64,000 nucleotides of DNA from Croceibacterium_B sp963783195 (GTDB lineage: Bacteria > Pseudomonadota > Alphaproteobacteria > Sphingomonadales > Sphingomonadaceae). This document shows, one piece after another, positions 7,773 to 17,407 of the stretch (within the stretch, counting starts at the first letter, position 1; every line of letters starts with the position of its first letter). The translations under genes and the position numbers were made by a program. The notes beneath the pieces are model-generated. The model saw only the letters and a list, made by a program, of their open reading frames with translations. It was not told the DNA's origin and searched no databases. The DNA is taken from NCBI GenBank assembly GCA_963783195.1, contig CAWAMV010000002.1, forward strand, positions 1 to 64,000. Direction: 5' to 3'.

Positions 7773-9678
7773 CTAGTCCTCCGCCTTCTCCACCCGCGCC
7801 AGCAGCGCCTCGACCTGCACCTGCGCGCCTTCGGCTGCCTTGAGCTCGGCCACGGTCCCGGCGAACGGCGCGGTCAGCGCGTGCTCCATCTTCATCGCCT
7901 CGAGCACCAGCAGCCGCTGTCCCGCCTCGACCTGCTCGCCCTCGGCCACATCGACCGCGATGACCTTGCCGGGCATGGGCGCGAGGATGTCGCCGTCGTG
8001 GGCGGAAGCGGCTCCGGAGCCACCGAAGCGGGGAGCCGGATGTGATGCGCGAAACCCCTGTCGAAGTACGTGCGAACCGGGCCGTCGATGACGCTGTGGC
8101 GCAGGGAGTATCGCACATGAGGGCATGATCTCCCACGCGGGTTTCGACCACCTCGCCATCGACTTCCAGCCGCACTGCGTCTCTCGCAGGTGCATTGAGT
8201 CGGAAGCCGAAGCGCACCTGCAGGAACTGGTGAAATGGATCGCCGAGCCCGCCTGAAAGGTCCGTCGCGAAGTCGTCGGCTGCATACTGGAGCAAGGCGT
8301 CGTCGGCTTGCGGCCGTTCGATCAGGCGCTCGAGGTTGTCGCCGATGAATGCAGTGGTCATCGCGCCTGACCGAAAAGCTTCTTCGCCGCACAAACGAGC
8401 GAGAAACCATGCGTTGGTCTTGACCGGTTCGACCATCACGGCCTCGCAGGCCTCCTGTAGGGCTTCGACGGCCTCGCCACGGTCCTCGCCACGGCACACC
8501 AGCTTGGCGATCATGGGATCGTAGAACGGGCTGATCGTGTCGCGTTGCTCGACACCGGTCTCGAATCCTGTCTCCGAGAGGCGATGGCGCAGAGCGTCCA
8601 ACCGGCCGGTACTCGGCAAGAACCCTTTCGCCGGGTCCTCCGCATACAACCGCGCTTCCATCGCCCAGCCGTCGATGCTCAGCTCGTCCTGCTTGAGCGG
8701 GATCGGCTCGCCGCTCGCCACGCGCAGTTGCCACTCGACGAGGTCCACCCCGGTGATTTCTTCGGTTACCGGGTGTTCAACTTGCAGCCGGGTGTTCATT
8801 TCCATGAAGAAGATGCGGTCGGCGCGCAGGCCTTCGCTGGCGTCGGCGATGAACTCGATGGTGCCCGCGCCGACATAATCGACCGCCTCGGCCGCGCGGA
8901 CGGCGGCGGCGCAGATCGCCGCGCGCGTTCGCTCGTCCATGCCCGGGGCGGGGGCTTCCTCGATCACCTTCTGGTGGCGGCGCTGGAGGCTGCAATCGCG
9001 CTCGAACAGGTGGACGACGGTCCCCTGCGTATCGCCGAACACCTGCACCTCGATATGGCGCGGCGAGGTGATCCATTTCTCCAGCAGGACCTCGTCATTC
9101 GCAAAGCTCGACTTAGCTTCACGTTTGCAGGATTCGAGCGCAGCGAGGAAATCCGCTGAGTCGTCGACCTTGCGCATCCCCTTGCCGCCGCCACCTGCGA
9201 CGGCCTTGATAAGTACCGGATAACCGATTGAATCGGCTTCCTTCTTCAGTCGCTCGGGCGATTGGTCCTCGCCATCGTAGCCGGGCGTGACGGGCACCCC
9301 GGCGGCGCGCATGAGCTTCTTGGCCGCGTCCTTGAGGCCCATTGCCTCGATACTCTCGGGGGCCGGGCCGACCCAGGTGATACCCGCTGCGATCACCGCT
9401 CGGGCGAAGGCCGCGTTCTCGGAAAGAAAGCCGTAGCCGGGGTGAATCGCGTCCGCCCCGCTGGCCTTGGCGGCAGCGATGATCTTCTCGCCGACAAGAT
9501 AGCTTTCCGCCGCCGGCGAGGGGCCGATGTGCACCGCCTCGTCCGCCTGCCGCACGTGCAGCGCCCTGGCGTCGGCATCGGAATAGACCGCGACCGTGGG
9601 GATCCCCATTCGGCGAGCGGTGCGGATCACGCGGCAGGCGATTTCGCCCCTGTTGGCAATGAGCAGCTTTCGTATCAT
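7773..9678 (-). CDS. pccA: Biotin-dependent acyl-CoA carboxylase, alpha (biotin carboxylase + BCCP) subunit; frame broken twice
   Basis: Carboxylates its own biotin with ATP and bicarbonate for transfer to an acyl-CoA, probably propionyl-CoA. The N-terminal biotin carboxylase part is complete (KLLIANRGEIACRVIRTARRMG, ATP-grasp VAGGGGKGMR, and FMEMNTRLQVEHPVTEEITGVDLV). The C-terminal biotinyl domain, with EAMKMEHAL, is in a different frame. Reading needs two one-base corrections, near 8112 and near 8031; a short middle segment (YSLRHSVIDGPVRTYFDRG) is in the third frame. With both, the product is about 635 residues, normal for the family. Assembly error is more likely than a pseudogene. Methylcrotonyl-CoA or 2-oxo-type substrates cannot be excluded. 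Confidence 0.85.
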
Positions 9679-9717
9679 GCGAAACCGGTTAGGCGATTTG
9701 CCGCCGAGAGGAAACGC

Positions 9718-10803
9718 TCATTCCTCATCCGGCAGCGGGGTCATCGGCATCGGTGCGATGGGTCCGGCCATGCGCGCCGCGGTCATCAGGCTGCCGCGGG
9801 TGTGCGCAGGCCACTCGTCCGGAGCGGGGGCCGTTATCCATGCTTCGAAAAACGCCGCGATCACGTGGCCGAGCTTGGCAAGCGCGCCGGTCCGCACCCG
9901 GTGGTCCCACGCGCGTTCGCCGCGCGCGCGGACCTTGCGACCGATCGCGCCATAAATTCGTGCGGCCGAGAGCACGGCCCAGCGCTGGCGAAACGGAAGG
10001 CCATTCGCGCCAAAGCGGGCAGCTTCCTCGTGCTTGTCCGCAATGTCGAGCATCCGCCCCACCAGTTCGACCAGCTGCGCGCGGTGCTGTGGGCGCATGT
10101 GCTCGCCGGGGGGAATATCGGCTTCCACCAGCCACTCGACCGGCAGGTAGCAGCGGCCCGCGGCATCGTCGTCCCACACGTCGCGCGAAATGTTGACCAG
10201 CTGGAATGCCAGGCCGAGGTCGCATGCCCGGTCGAGCGTTTCGTGATCGTTGCGGTCGACACCCATGACCTTGGCGATCAGCACCCCGACCGCCCCGGCG
10301 ACATGGAAGCAGTACCGCATCATGTCCTCCTCGCTGCGCGGCCGCCAGCCCTGCGCATCGAGGCTGAAGCCCTCGACCACGTCGAAGCAGTCATCCTTGC
10401 TCAGCCGCGCCTCGGCCGAGACCTGGCCCAGGGCGTCGAAGGCCAGTTCGGCGGTCGGCTGCCCGTCCAGCGCGCGTTCGGTCAGGATGCGGATGGCAAG
10501 CACGCGCTGCTGCCCGGTCGCCTCGTCGAGCTTGAGGCCGGAAGAACCGTGGTCCTGCCCGTCGGCGATGTCGTCGCACCGGCGGCACCAGGCATAGAGC
10601 AGCCAGACGCGTTCGCGCGTGGCCTTGTCGAACAACCGGCTCGCCATGGCGAAGCTCTTGCTGCCCTTGCGGATCGACTTGTGGGCCTTGCGCACCAGCG
10701 ATTGCCGCTCGCGCCCGCCGCCCACCATGCGCATCGTGGGCCGCAGGATCGCAGACGACACGAGCCGCCGCTGCCCGAGGCGCATGATGCGCGGGCGTTT
10801 CAA
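9718..10803 (-). CDS. crtB: Phytoene synthase
   Basis: Condenses two geranylgeranyl diphosphates to phytoene, the first dedicated carotenoid step. It shows both aspartate-rich motifs: YAWCRRCDDIADGQD near residue 73 and LAFQLVNISRDVWDDDAAGRCYLP near residue 207, with the squalene/phytoene synthase fold between. The start taken is a TTG overlapping the LOG stop (TTGA); an in-frame ATG six codons in (10785) is an alternative. Last gene of the crtY-crtI-LOG-crtB operon. Confidence 0.95.
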   Translation of the reverse strand: MKRPRIMRLGQRRLVSSAILRPTMRMVGGGRERQSLVRKAHKSIRKGSKSFAMASRLFDKATRERVWLLYAWCRRCDDIADGQDHGSSGLKLDEATGQQRVLAIRILTERALDGQPTAELAFDALGQVSAEARLSKDDCFDVVEGFSLDAQGWRPRSEEDMMRYCFHVAGAVGVLIAKVMGVDRNDHETLDRACDLGLAFQLVNISRDVWDDDAAGRCYLPVEWLVEADIPPGEHMRPQHRAQLVELVGRMLDIADKHEEAARFGANGLPFRQRWAVLSAARIYGAIGRKVRARGERAWDHRVRTGALAKLGHVIAAFFEAWITAPAPDEWPAHTRGSLMTAARMAGPIAPMPMTPLPDEE

Positions 10804-11381
10804 AGGTCCTCCGCCCTCATGCGGAAGATCGGGGTGTGCGGTCGGTATTGGGCCATTTTCTGCAGCAACGCATCAAGCCCGGATTCGGCTATGATGATTC
10901 CGTGGTGCGCGGGGCGGACGAAGCCGACCTCGGCCATGTGGCGATTGAACTCGATCAGTCCGTCGTAGAAACCGAAAGCATTGAGCAGCCCGACGGGCTT
11001 CTCGTGGTAGCCGAGCTGCGCCCAGCTGACCGCTTCCCACAGCTCGTCCATCGTGCCCACGCCGCCGGGGATCGTCAGGAAGCCGTCCGACAGGTCGGTG
11101 AAGGCGGCCTTCCGCTCGTGCATGTTGGCGACGATCTTGAGGTCGGTGCATTCGAGGTTGGCGACTTCGGCCTTGATCATGGCTTCAGGGATCACGCCGA
11201 TGACCTCGCCGCCGGCCTGCAGCGCGCCCGAGGCAACGGCACCCATCAATCCCAGGCGGCCGCCGCCATAGACGACCGTGATGCCGCGTTCCGCCAGCGT
11301 CGCGCCGACCTGGCTCGCCAGTTCGATGTAACGCGGGTCGGCCGGGGTGGCGGACCCGCAGTAGACGGCGAGGGCCTTCAT
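10800..11381 (-). CDS. LOG-family Rossmann protein (nucleoside monophosphate phosphoribohydrolase type)
   Basis: A 193-residue member of the TIGR00730/LOG family, whose known members cleave nucleoside 5'-monophosphates to base and ribose 5-phosphate. The signature PGGVGTMDE is at about residues 104-112 and GGGRLGLMG at about 40-48; arginine in MHERKAAF fits the active site. ATG overlaps the crtI stop (ATGA) and its own stop overlaps crtB, so it is translationally embedded in the carotenoid operon. A carotenoid-linked role is inference from position only. Confidence 0.9.
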   Translation of the reverse strand: MKALAVYCGSATPADPRYIELASQVGATLAERGITVVYGGGRLGLMGAVASGALQAGGEVIGVIPEAMIKAEVANLECTDLKIVANMHERKAAFTDLSDGFLTIPGGVGTMDELWEAVSWAQLGYHEKPVGLLNAFGFYDGLIEFNRHMAEVGFVRPAHHGIIIAESGLDALLQKMAQYRPHTPIFRMRAEDL

Positions 11382-12871
11382 TGCGCGAGGTCCTCGAGCA
11401 TCAATCCAGCAGTGGCCTTGGCGCTGCCGACCACGCCGGGGATGCCCGCGCCCGGGTGCGTGCCCGCGCCGACGAGATAGAAGTTCCGGATCTTGTCGTC
11501 GCGGTTATGGCCGCGGAAGAAGGCGCTCTGAGTCAGGATCGGCTCCAGTGAAAAGGCGCTGCCGAGGTGCGCGTTGAGGTCCTGCGCGAAGTCGCTCGGC
11601 GCATAATGGAACTTGGTCACGATACGGTCGTGAATATCGGGAATCAGCCGGCGCCCGATTTCGTCGAGGACGCGCTTCTCGAGCTTCGGCCCGACCTCGT
11701 CCCAGTCGACCGCCAGCTTGCCCATGTGCGCCACCGGCACCAGCGCATAGAACGTCGACTTGCCGGGCGGAGCCATGCTGGGATCGGTCACCGTGGGGTG
11801 ATGGAGGTAAATCGAGAAGTCCGCCGGAAGAACTCCGCGGTCGTAGATGTCCTTGAGCAGCCCATCGTAGCGGGGGCCGAACAGGATCACGTGGTGGGGA
11901 ATGCCCGGCCACGCACCCTCCACCCCGAAGTGAACGACGAACAGGCTCGGGCTGAAGCGCTTCTTCGCCAGCCGCCGCCCTTCGGTCTGTCCGCGGTAAC
12001 TGTTGCCCAGCAGGTCGCGGTAGGAATGGACGATGTCGGCATTGCTGGCGACGGCATCGAACGGTTCGCGCCAGCCCTTCTCGGTCTGCACCTCGACCGC
12101 GCGGTTGCCGATCGTGTGGACGTTGCTCACCGGGTCGTCCAGCCGGACCCGGCCACCGAGCCGTTCGAAGTGGCGCACCATGCCGGCGATCAGGCGATTG
12201 GTGCCGCCCCGCGCCCACCAGACGCCGCCGTCCTTCTCCAGCTTGTGGATCAGGGCGTAGATGCTGCTGGTGGTCATGGGGTTGCCACCGACGAGCAGCG
12301 TGTGGAAGCTCAGCGCCTCGCGCAGGTGTTCGTTGCGGACGTACTTCGAGACCATCGAATAGACGCTGCGCCACGCCTGGTGCTTCGCCAGCGCGGGCGC
12401 GGCTTTCATCATCGACTTGAAGTCGAGGAAAGGCACCGTGCCCAGCTTGACGTAGCCTTCCTCGTAGACCGCCGCGGAATATTCGAGAAACGCATCATAC
12501 CCGGCGATGTCGTGCGGATCGAGCTTGCCGATCTCGTTCCTCAGCTGCTGGTCGTCGTTCGAATAGTCGAAGCTCGTCCCGTCGGGCCACATCAGGCGAT
12601 AGAAGGGGAATACCGGCATCAGTTCGACATCGTCGCGGATGTCGTGGCCGGTAAGGCTCCACAGCTCCTCGAGGCACGCGGGATCGGTCACGACCGTGGG
12701 CCCGGCATCGAAGGTGAACCCGTCCTTCTGCCAGTGGTAGGCGCGGCCGCCGGGCTTGTCGCGTGCTTCGAGCACAGTCGTCTGGACGCCGGCCGACTGC
12801 AGGCGGATGGCGAGGGCGAGCCCGCCGAATCCACTGCCGATTACACAGACGCGCTTGCCTTCGGGGGTCAT
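11378..12871 (-). CDS. crtI: Phytoene desaturase
   Basis: FAD-dependent desaturase converting phytoene to lycopene. The 497 residues begin with the Rossmann motif VCVIGSGFGGLALAIRLQSAG and end with the carotenoid-desaturase signature YLVGAGTHPGAGIPGVVGS. The start ATG at 12871 overlaps the crtY stop (ATGA); the frame is open far upstream but that part is antisense-like sequence inside crtY. Full length for bacterial CrtI. Confidence 0.95.
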   Translation of the reverse strand: MTPEGKRVCVIGSGFGGLALAIRLQSAGVQTTVLEARDKPGGRAYHWQKDGFTFDAGPTVVTDPACLEELWSLTGHDIRDDVELMPVFPFYRLMWPDGTSFDYSNDDQQLRNEIGKLDPHDIAGYDAFLEYSAAVYEEGYVKLGTVPFLDFKSMMKAAPALAKHQAWRSVYSMVSKYVRNEHLREALSFHTLLVGGNPMTTSSIYALIHKLEKDGGVWWARGGTNRLIAGMVRHFERLGGRVRLDDPVSNVHTIGNRAVEVQTEKGWREPFDAVASNADIVHSYRDLLGNSYRGQTEGRRLAKKRFSPSLFVVHFGVEGAWPGIPHHVILFGPRYDGLLKDIYDRGVLPADFSIYLHHPTVTDPSMAPPGKSTFYALVPVAHMGKLAVDWDEVGPKLEKRVLDEIGRRLIPDIHDRIVTKFHYAPSDFAQDLNAHLGSAFSLEPILTQSAFFRGHNRDDKIRNFYLVGAGTHPGAGIPGVVGSAKATAGLMLEDLAQ

Positions 12872-14049
12872 GCGGCTTCCTTGAGGGGGGGACGGGAGGA
12901 GGTAAGGGCGGACAGCGCGCGGCCAACCGGCACCGGCGGCTTGCCGCACAGGATGCGGAGCCGATCCGCCCGAGTGGACCGCGCGGCATAGAAGCGTTCG
13001 ACCAGCGCTTCGTCGAGGCCGTAGAACCGGGCGAACACCTTCCAGCGATCGAGGCCGGTCGCCGCGCCGAACAGCATCGAGCCGAGGGTGCGATAGATCC
13101 GGGTGCGGCTCCAGTGCCGGCGGGCGCGCGCCTCCAGCATCGCGGCAAGCTGATCGCCCGGCAGGTCGCCTTCGTGCGCAATGGCGTCGGCAATCTGGGC
13201 GGCGAAGGGCAGCGTGTAGCTGGTCAGCGGATGGATGAAGCCCGCCAGCGCGCCCGCCCGCGCCACGCCAGGAATGCGCACGTCCGCCTGCCAGCGAGTG
13301 AAATCGCCGCCGGTCACCACCGGCAGGATCCCTGTTTCCGCGCCCAGCAGCTCCCCCTGCCAGTCGTGGCGTTCGCAATAGCCGTCGATCCGGCGCGAAA
13401 GCGCGCCGCGATCGAGCACGGGCGTGTCCTGGTAATAGGTGTCTTCGATGAACAGCTCGTCGACCCCGAGCGGCAGGACATAGACGAAGCGGTATCCGCC
13501 GATCTGGTCCACCGTAGCGTCCATGATGACCGGCCGGGTCACGCCGTGCGGACGGTTGGTGCGCATGTGCCGGCCGAGGAAGACCTGCCAGCCACCGGAC
13601 AGATGCTCCGTCGGCGTGAAGCCGCGAGCGTCGATGACCGTGCGGGCGCCGATCCTCTCCCCGCTGTCGAGCGTCACGCCATGCATATCGAGGCTGCGGG
13701 CGGGCGCGTTGGTCTGGATCGTGCCCGGCGCGAGCTCACGCTGCAGGGCGGCGGCGAAGTCCTCGCTGGCAAGCGAGCGGTAAGGAGTGGACAGGGTGCG
13801 CACACGGCCGGGAAAGGCTACGTCGTATCCTTCGTCCCACCGGGTCACGCGAAACGGCCGCATGAGCCATTCGCCCGCCTCGTCGAGATCGCTGGTGAAC
13901 CAGCTCCAGCGGTGATTGCCGCCGAGCGCCGGACCGGCCTCGATCAGGCGGATGGCGATTTCCGGTCGGGCGCGGCGCAGCGCAAGGGCAATGAGCCCGC
14001 CGGCAAGCCCTCCGCCCACAATGGCAATGTCGCACGCACGCCCGGTCAT
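12868..14049 (-). CDS. crtY: Lycopene beta-cyclase (CrtY type)
   Basis: Cyclises lycopene to beta-carotene. The start MTGRACDIAIVGGGLAGG puts the nucleotide-binding glycines right at the N-terminus; an upstream in-frame start at 14100 adds a proline-rich, unlikely tail. Other CrtY-like blocks are GGNHRWSWF near residue 44, VIDARGF near 145 and GGYRFVYVLPLG near 190. First gene of the operon, divergent from the DUF2585 gene with a 91-base gap that must hold both promoters. No crtE or crtZ lies in the window. Confidence 0.92.
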   Translation of the reverse strand: MTGRACDIAIVGGGLAGGLIALALRRARPEIAIRLIEAGPALGGNHRWSWFTSDLDEAGEWLMRPFRVTRWDEGYDVAFPGRVRTLSTPYRSLASEDFAAALQRELAPGTIQTNAPARSLDMHGVTLDSGERIGARTVIDARGFTPTEHLSGGWQVFLGRHMRTNRPHGVTRPVIMDATVDQIGGYRFVYVLPLGVDELFIEDTYYQDTPVLDRGALSRRIDGYCERHDWQGELLGAETGILPVVTGGDFTRWQADVRIPGVARAGALAGFIHPLTSYTLPFAAQIADAIAHEGDLPGDQLAAMLEARARRHWSRTRIYRTLGSMLFGAATGLDRWKVFARFYGLDEALVERFYAARSTRADRLRILCGKPPVPVGRALSALTSSRPPLKEAA

Positions 14050-14140
14050 CGCGGCTGCCTTAGGGGGCGGTCCGGTAACTGGCAACGGCCCCTGCACCAA
14101 GGGGATTGTCAGCCTCTCGGGGCGCCTTCACAAGTGCTGC

Positions 14141-14728
14141 ATGAACCGCCTGCTGCCGCACCGCCGCGCCGCCTTCGCCGTGCTGGCAATCGTGGTCGCG
14201 GCAGCGGCCATCCTGCTGGCCATGGGCCGCAATCCGATCTGCGAATGCGGCACCGTCAAGCTGTGGCACGGGGTCGTCCAGTCGAACGAGAACAGCCAGC
14301 ATATCACCGACTGGTATTCGCCCAGTCACTTCACCCACGGCCTCATCATGTACTTCGTCGCCTGGCTGCTGTGGCGCAAATGGAAGCTGTTCGGCGGCCG
14401 CCCCGCGAAATGGGCGCTGCCCATCGCCGTTCTGGTCGAGGCGGCGTGGGAGGTACTGGAAAACACTCCGCTGGTGATCGGCCGCTATCGCGCGGTGACC
14501 GCCAGCTTCGGCTATTCGGGCGACAGCGTGCTGAACTCGGTGTCCGACATCGGCTGGATGACCATCGGTTTCCTCGTCGCCAGCCGCATACCTGCCCGGG
14601 CGAGCGTGGCGCTGGCGGTGTTCCTCGAACTGCTCACCTTGTGGACGATCCGCGACAACCTGACGCTCAACGTGTTGATGCTGCTCTGGCCGCTGGAAGC
14701 GGTGCGCCAATGGCAGGCCGGAGGATGA
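14141..14728 (+). CDS. DUF2585 (UPF0314) membrane protein
   Basis: A 195-residue membrane protein with about five helices. The family core is clear after the first helix: NPICECGTVKLWHG, then NSQHITDWYSPSHFTHG, then AAWEVLENTPLVIGRYR and YSGDSVLNSVSDIG. Function is unknown in the family; conserved Cys, His and Glu face may bind metal, which is a guess. Start ATG chosen because it begins just before helix 1; earlier in-frame sequence overlaps the crtY promoter. Confidence 0.88.
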   Translation: MNRLLPHRRAAFAVLAIVVAAAAILLAMGRNPICECGTVKLWHGVVQSNENSQHITDWYSPSHFTHGLIMYFVAWLLWRKWKLFGGRPAKWALPIAVLVEAAWEVLENTPLVIGRYRAVTASFGYSGDSVLNSVSDIGWMTIGFLVASRIPARASVALAVFLELLTLWTIRDNLTLNVLMLLWPLEAVRQWQAGG

Positions 14729-14802
14729 TCGGTATCGCTTGAAACCGGATGCCGCGCCGTATAGCCCCCGCGCCAAACAGATCCTGCTCGCCGGAGAAAC
14801 CC

Positions 14803-16614
14803 TTGAACCGCTCCTTCACCGCCGCGCTGCTTGCGGCCGTACTGCCGCTGGCCGCCTGCGCAACGGCGCCGCACGCCGAGACGGCTGCCGCAACGCCGGT
14901 CCAGTCCCCGCACGATCGTCTCTTCGCCGCCTTCGCTGCGGCCGACGAGGCGGACCTGAAGCTCAACCCGCTCGAGGCGCTGTCGCGCGGCGACACGCGC
15001 TATGCCGCGCACTTCGGCGACTACCTGACCGACGCATGGAACGATGCCGCGCGGCGACAGGCGCAGGCCAATATCGCGGCAGTCGAGACGATCGATCGCG
15101 CCGCGCTCTCTCCCACCGACCGGATCGCCTATGACGTGTTCCTGTTCGACCAGCGCCGCAACCTCGAAGCGCTCGGCCCGCGGATCCTTCCGCTGACCGA
15201 GGTGCGGCCGATCAATCACTACAATTCCTGGCAGGTCTATTATCCGACACTCGCCAGCGGCGAGGGCGACGCCCCGTTCGAGACGGTCAAGGATTACCAG
15301 GACAATCTCGCGCGGCACGAGGAATACATCGCCTGGATAGACCGAGCCATCGCCCGGATGCGCGAAGGCATGGCCGCCGACGTCGTCGAAAGCCGCCTGA
15401 CGATCGAACGCACGATCGAGCAGCTCGACCAGCAGACCTCGCAGCCGGTCGAGAAAACGGTATTCTTCTCCCCGGTGCAGGAGTTTCCCGATGCCATCGG
15501 CGCCGGAGATCGAGCCCGACTGACGGCCGCATACCGCACCGAAATCGGCAAGGTGCTGGACGCCTATCGCCGGCTGAACACGTTCCTGAGGACCGAATAC
15601 CTTCCCGCCGCGCGCCCGCAGGCCGGGCTATCGGCCATGAAGGGCGGCGACACGCTCTACCGCTACCTGGTCGAACATTACACCACCCTGGCGATGGACC
15701 CGGAAGAGGTCCACCAGACCGGGCTTGAGGAAGTTGCCCGCATCCTTGCCGCGATGAAGGAAACCCAGGCCGAACTCGGCTTCGAGGGCACGCTGAAGGA
15801 ATACTTCACCTGGCTGCGGACCGACCCGCGTTTCAAGCGCCACACGGTGCAGGAGAAGATCGACGCCTTCAACGCCATCGCGAAAATGGTCGAGGCCAGG
15901 ACGCCCGAGTACTTCGCGCACGTGCCGAAGCTGCCGCTGGAGGTCCGCCCGGTGGAGCCGTTCCGCGAGAAGTACGCCGCCGAAGCGTCCTACAACGCCG
16001 GCTCACCCGACGGCTCGCGGCCGGGTGTGTTCTATTACAGCACATACGATCTGCCCGCGCGCACGACGCCCAACGAGATCACGCTCTATATGCACGAGGC
16101 GAAGCCCGGACATCACTTCCAGATCGGCCTGGCGATGGAAAACGAGGCGCTGCCCAATTTCATGCGCTTCGGCGGCAACACCGCGTTCAGCGAAGGCTGG
16201 GCGCTCTACGCCGAGACACTGGGCTACGACATGGGCTTATACAACGACCCGGCGAGCCGCTTCGGTACGCTCAACGACGAGATGCTGCGCGCCATGCGGC
16301 TGGTGGTCGACACGGGCCTTCACGCCAAGGGCTGGAGCCGCGAGAAGGCGATCCAGTACATGACCGACAACTCCGCGCTGGGGCTGGAGGACATCCGCGC
16401 CGAGGTCGAACGCTACATCGCCATGCCGGGGCAGGCGCTGGCCTACAAGGTTGGCGCGATGACCATCCAGCGGCTGCGGGCCAGGGCCGAGGCCCAGCTG
16501 GGCGGCCGGTTCGACATCCGCGAATTCCACGACCAGGTGCTCAACACCGGAGCGCTGCCGCTGCCGATCCTCGAGCGCAAGATCGACGACTGGATCGCGG
16601 CGAAGAAGGGGTGA
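14803..16614 (+). CDS. DUF885 family lipoprotein, putative metallopeptidase
   Basis: About 603 residues. A TTG start at 14803, with GGAG just upstream, gives a clean lipoprotein signal (NRSFTAALLAAVLPLAAC), so it is expected on the periplasmic side of a membrane. The DUF885 domain fills the rest and shows the conserved HEAKPGHHFQIG motif and FSEGWALYAETLGYDMG, which look like zinc-binding elements of a peptidase. Proteolytic activity is suggested by these motifs, not proven for this protein. An ATG at 14749 is in frame but would spoil the signal peptide. Confidence 0.85.
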   Translation: MNRSFTAALLAAVLPLAACATAPHAETAAATPVQSPHDRLFAAFAAADEADLKLNPLEALSRGDTRYAAHFGDYLTDAWNDAARRQAQANIAAVETIDRAALSPTDRIAYDVFLFDQRRNLEALGPRILPLTEVRPINHYNSWQVYYPTLASGEGDAPFETVKDYQDNLARHEEYIAWIDRAIARMREGMAADVVESRLTIERTIEQLDQQTSQPVEKTVFFSPVQEFPDAIGAGDRARLTAAYRTEIGKVLDAYRRLNTFLRTEYLPAARPQAGLSAMKGGDTLYRYLVEHYTTLAMDPEEVHQTGLEEVARILAAMKETQAELGFEGTLKEYFTWLRTDPRFKRHTVQEKIDAFNAIAKMVEARTPEYFAHVPKLPLEVRPVEPFREKYAAEASYNAGSPDGSRPGVFYYSTYDLPARTTPNEITLYMHEAKPGHHFQIGLAMENEALPNFMRFGGNTAFSEGWALYAETLGYDMGLYNDPASRFGTLNDEMLRAMRLVVDTGLHAKGWSREKAIQYMTDNSALGLEDIRAEVERYIAMPGQALAYKVGAMTIQRLRARAEAQLGGRFDIREFHDQVLNTGALPLPILERKIDDWIAAKKG

Positions 16615-16626
16615 CCCGCCCTCTCG

Positions 16627-16938
16627 TCACTCCGCCGCTATCGCGCGCTCGGCGCTTTCGACCAGCGCCTGCAGTGCGGCCATGTGGGCGGCGAAGGCCC
16701 TGCGGCCGGCGCGGGTGAAGCTGGCCCAGGTGCGCGAGCGGCCGTCGAGGGCGTTCTTGCTGAGCTTGACGTAACCCGCCTCGACCAGCGCCCCGAGGTG
16801 CTTCGAGAGGACTGAGTCGCTCACCCCGGCGATCTCGCGCAGCCGGGCGAACTCGGCGCTGTCGACGTTGGCCAGCACGGTCGCGATCTGCAGCCGTGCC
16901 GGGGCGTGGAGCTGGGGGTCGAGCGCGACTGGCTTCAC
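16627..16938 (-). CDS. Winged-helix transcriptional regulator (wHTH_27 / MarR-like)
   Basis: A 103-residue DNA-binding protein: LHAPARLQIATVLANV, recognition region EFARLREIAGVSDSVLSKHLGALVEAGYVKLSK and a wing (DGRSRTWASFTRAGRRAF). The GTG start overlaps the stop of the membrane gene (GTGA). Such short regulators usually repress their own operon. Three palindromes of ACTTTCC-N5-GGAAAGT type sit in front of the operon and are the natural targets. Confidence 0.85.
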   Translation of the reverse strand: MKPVALDPQLHAPARLQIATVLANVDSAEFARLREIAGVSDSVLSKHLGALVEAGYVKLSKNALDGRSRTWASFTRAGRRAFAAHMAALQALVESAERAIAAE

Positions 16939-17393
16939 CCGCGGCGCTCCATCTCCCGGCGGAAGATGCGGCTCCAGATCACGCTGGCGCCGGTGCCAGC
17001 GAGGAAGGCGGCAAATCCGATTGCCAATGGAACGGCCAGCGACACGTCGTCCCCGCGCAGGCTGATCTGCAGCGCGACGAGCCCGAGCATCGCGAGGAGG
17101 AGCAGGATCGTGAACGGCAGGGTCGCCCCCCGACGATAGCCGTTGATGAACACGCCATAGCGCCGCTCGTCCGACTTCTTGATCCAGACAATGGCCGCCA
17201 TGGCGATGGTGATGGTCGCCACCTGCCATGCGATCGGCAGGCCGGCGCCTGTCACCAGCAGGCCCATGACCCCGCCGAAGGCGGCATGGCGCCAGGGCGG
17301 GCAATCGCCCAGCTTGGCGACTTCGTTACGGGTGTCTCCGACGCTCGCCAGGGCGGCACGGGCCTGTTCGGGGCTGGGGGTTTCACGTTCCAT
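16935..17393 (-). CDS. Four-helix membrane protein, partner of winged-helix regulator
   Basis: A 152-residue integral membrane protein with two closely spaced helix pairs (around residues 42-70 and 92-140) and a charged N-terminus. No family recognised. It is the first gene of a two-gene operon with the regulator, whose GTG start overlaps its stop. Its start lies 15 bases from the nearest operator palindrome. Confidence 0.75.
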   Translation of the reverse strand: MERETPSPEQARAALASVGDTRNEVAKLGDCPPWRHAAFGGVMGLLVTGAGLPIAWQVATITIAMAAIVWIKKSDERRYGVFINGYRRGATLPFTILLLLAMLGLVALQISLRGDDVSLAVPLAIGFAAFLAGTGASVIWSRIFRREMERRG

Positions 17394-17407
17394 CTGGATG
17401 ATCCTTC

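Noticed and set aside
5755..9678. A single 1307-codon frame fusing a biotin carboxylase to an MFS transporter
   Set aside because: The join passes through a palindromic repeat and non-coding sequence, and the biotinyl domain of the carboxylase continues in other frames to its own stop at 7773. Two genes with frame errors explain it better than a fusion.
11378..13378. A 666-residue extended version of CrtI
   Set aside because: The first ~170 residues are antisense-frame sequence within crtY; the true start at 12871 forms an ATGA overlap with crtY.
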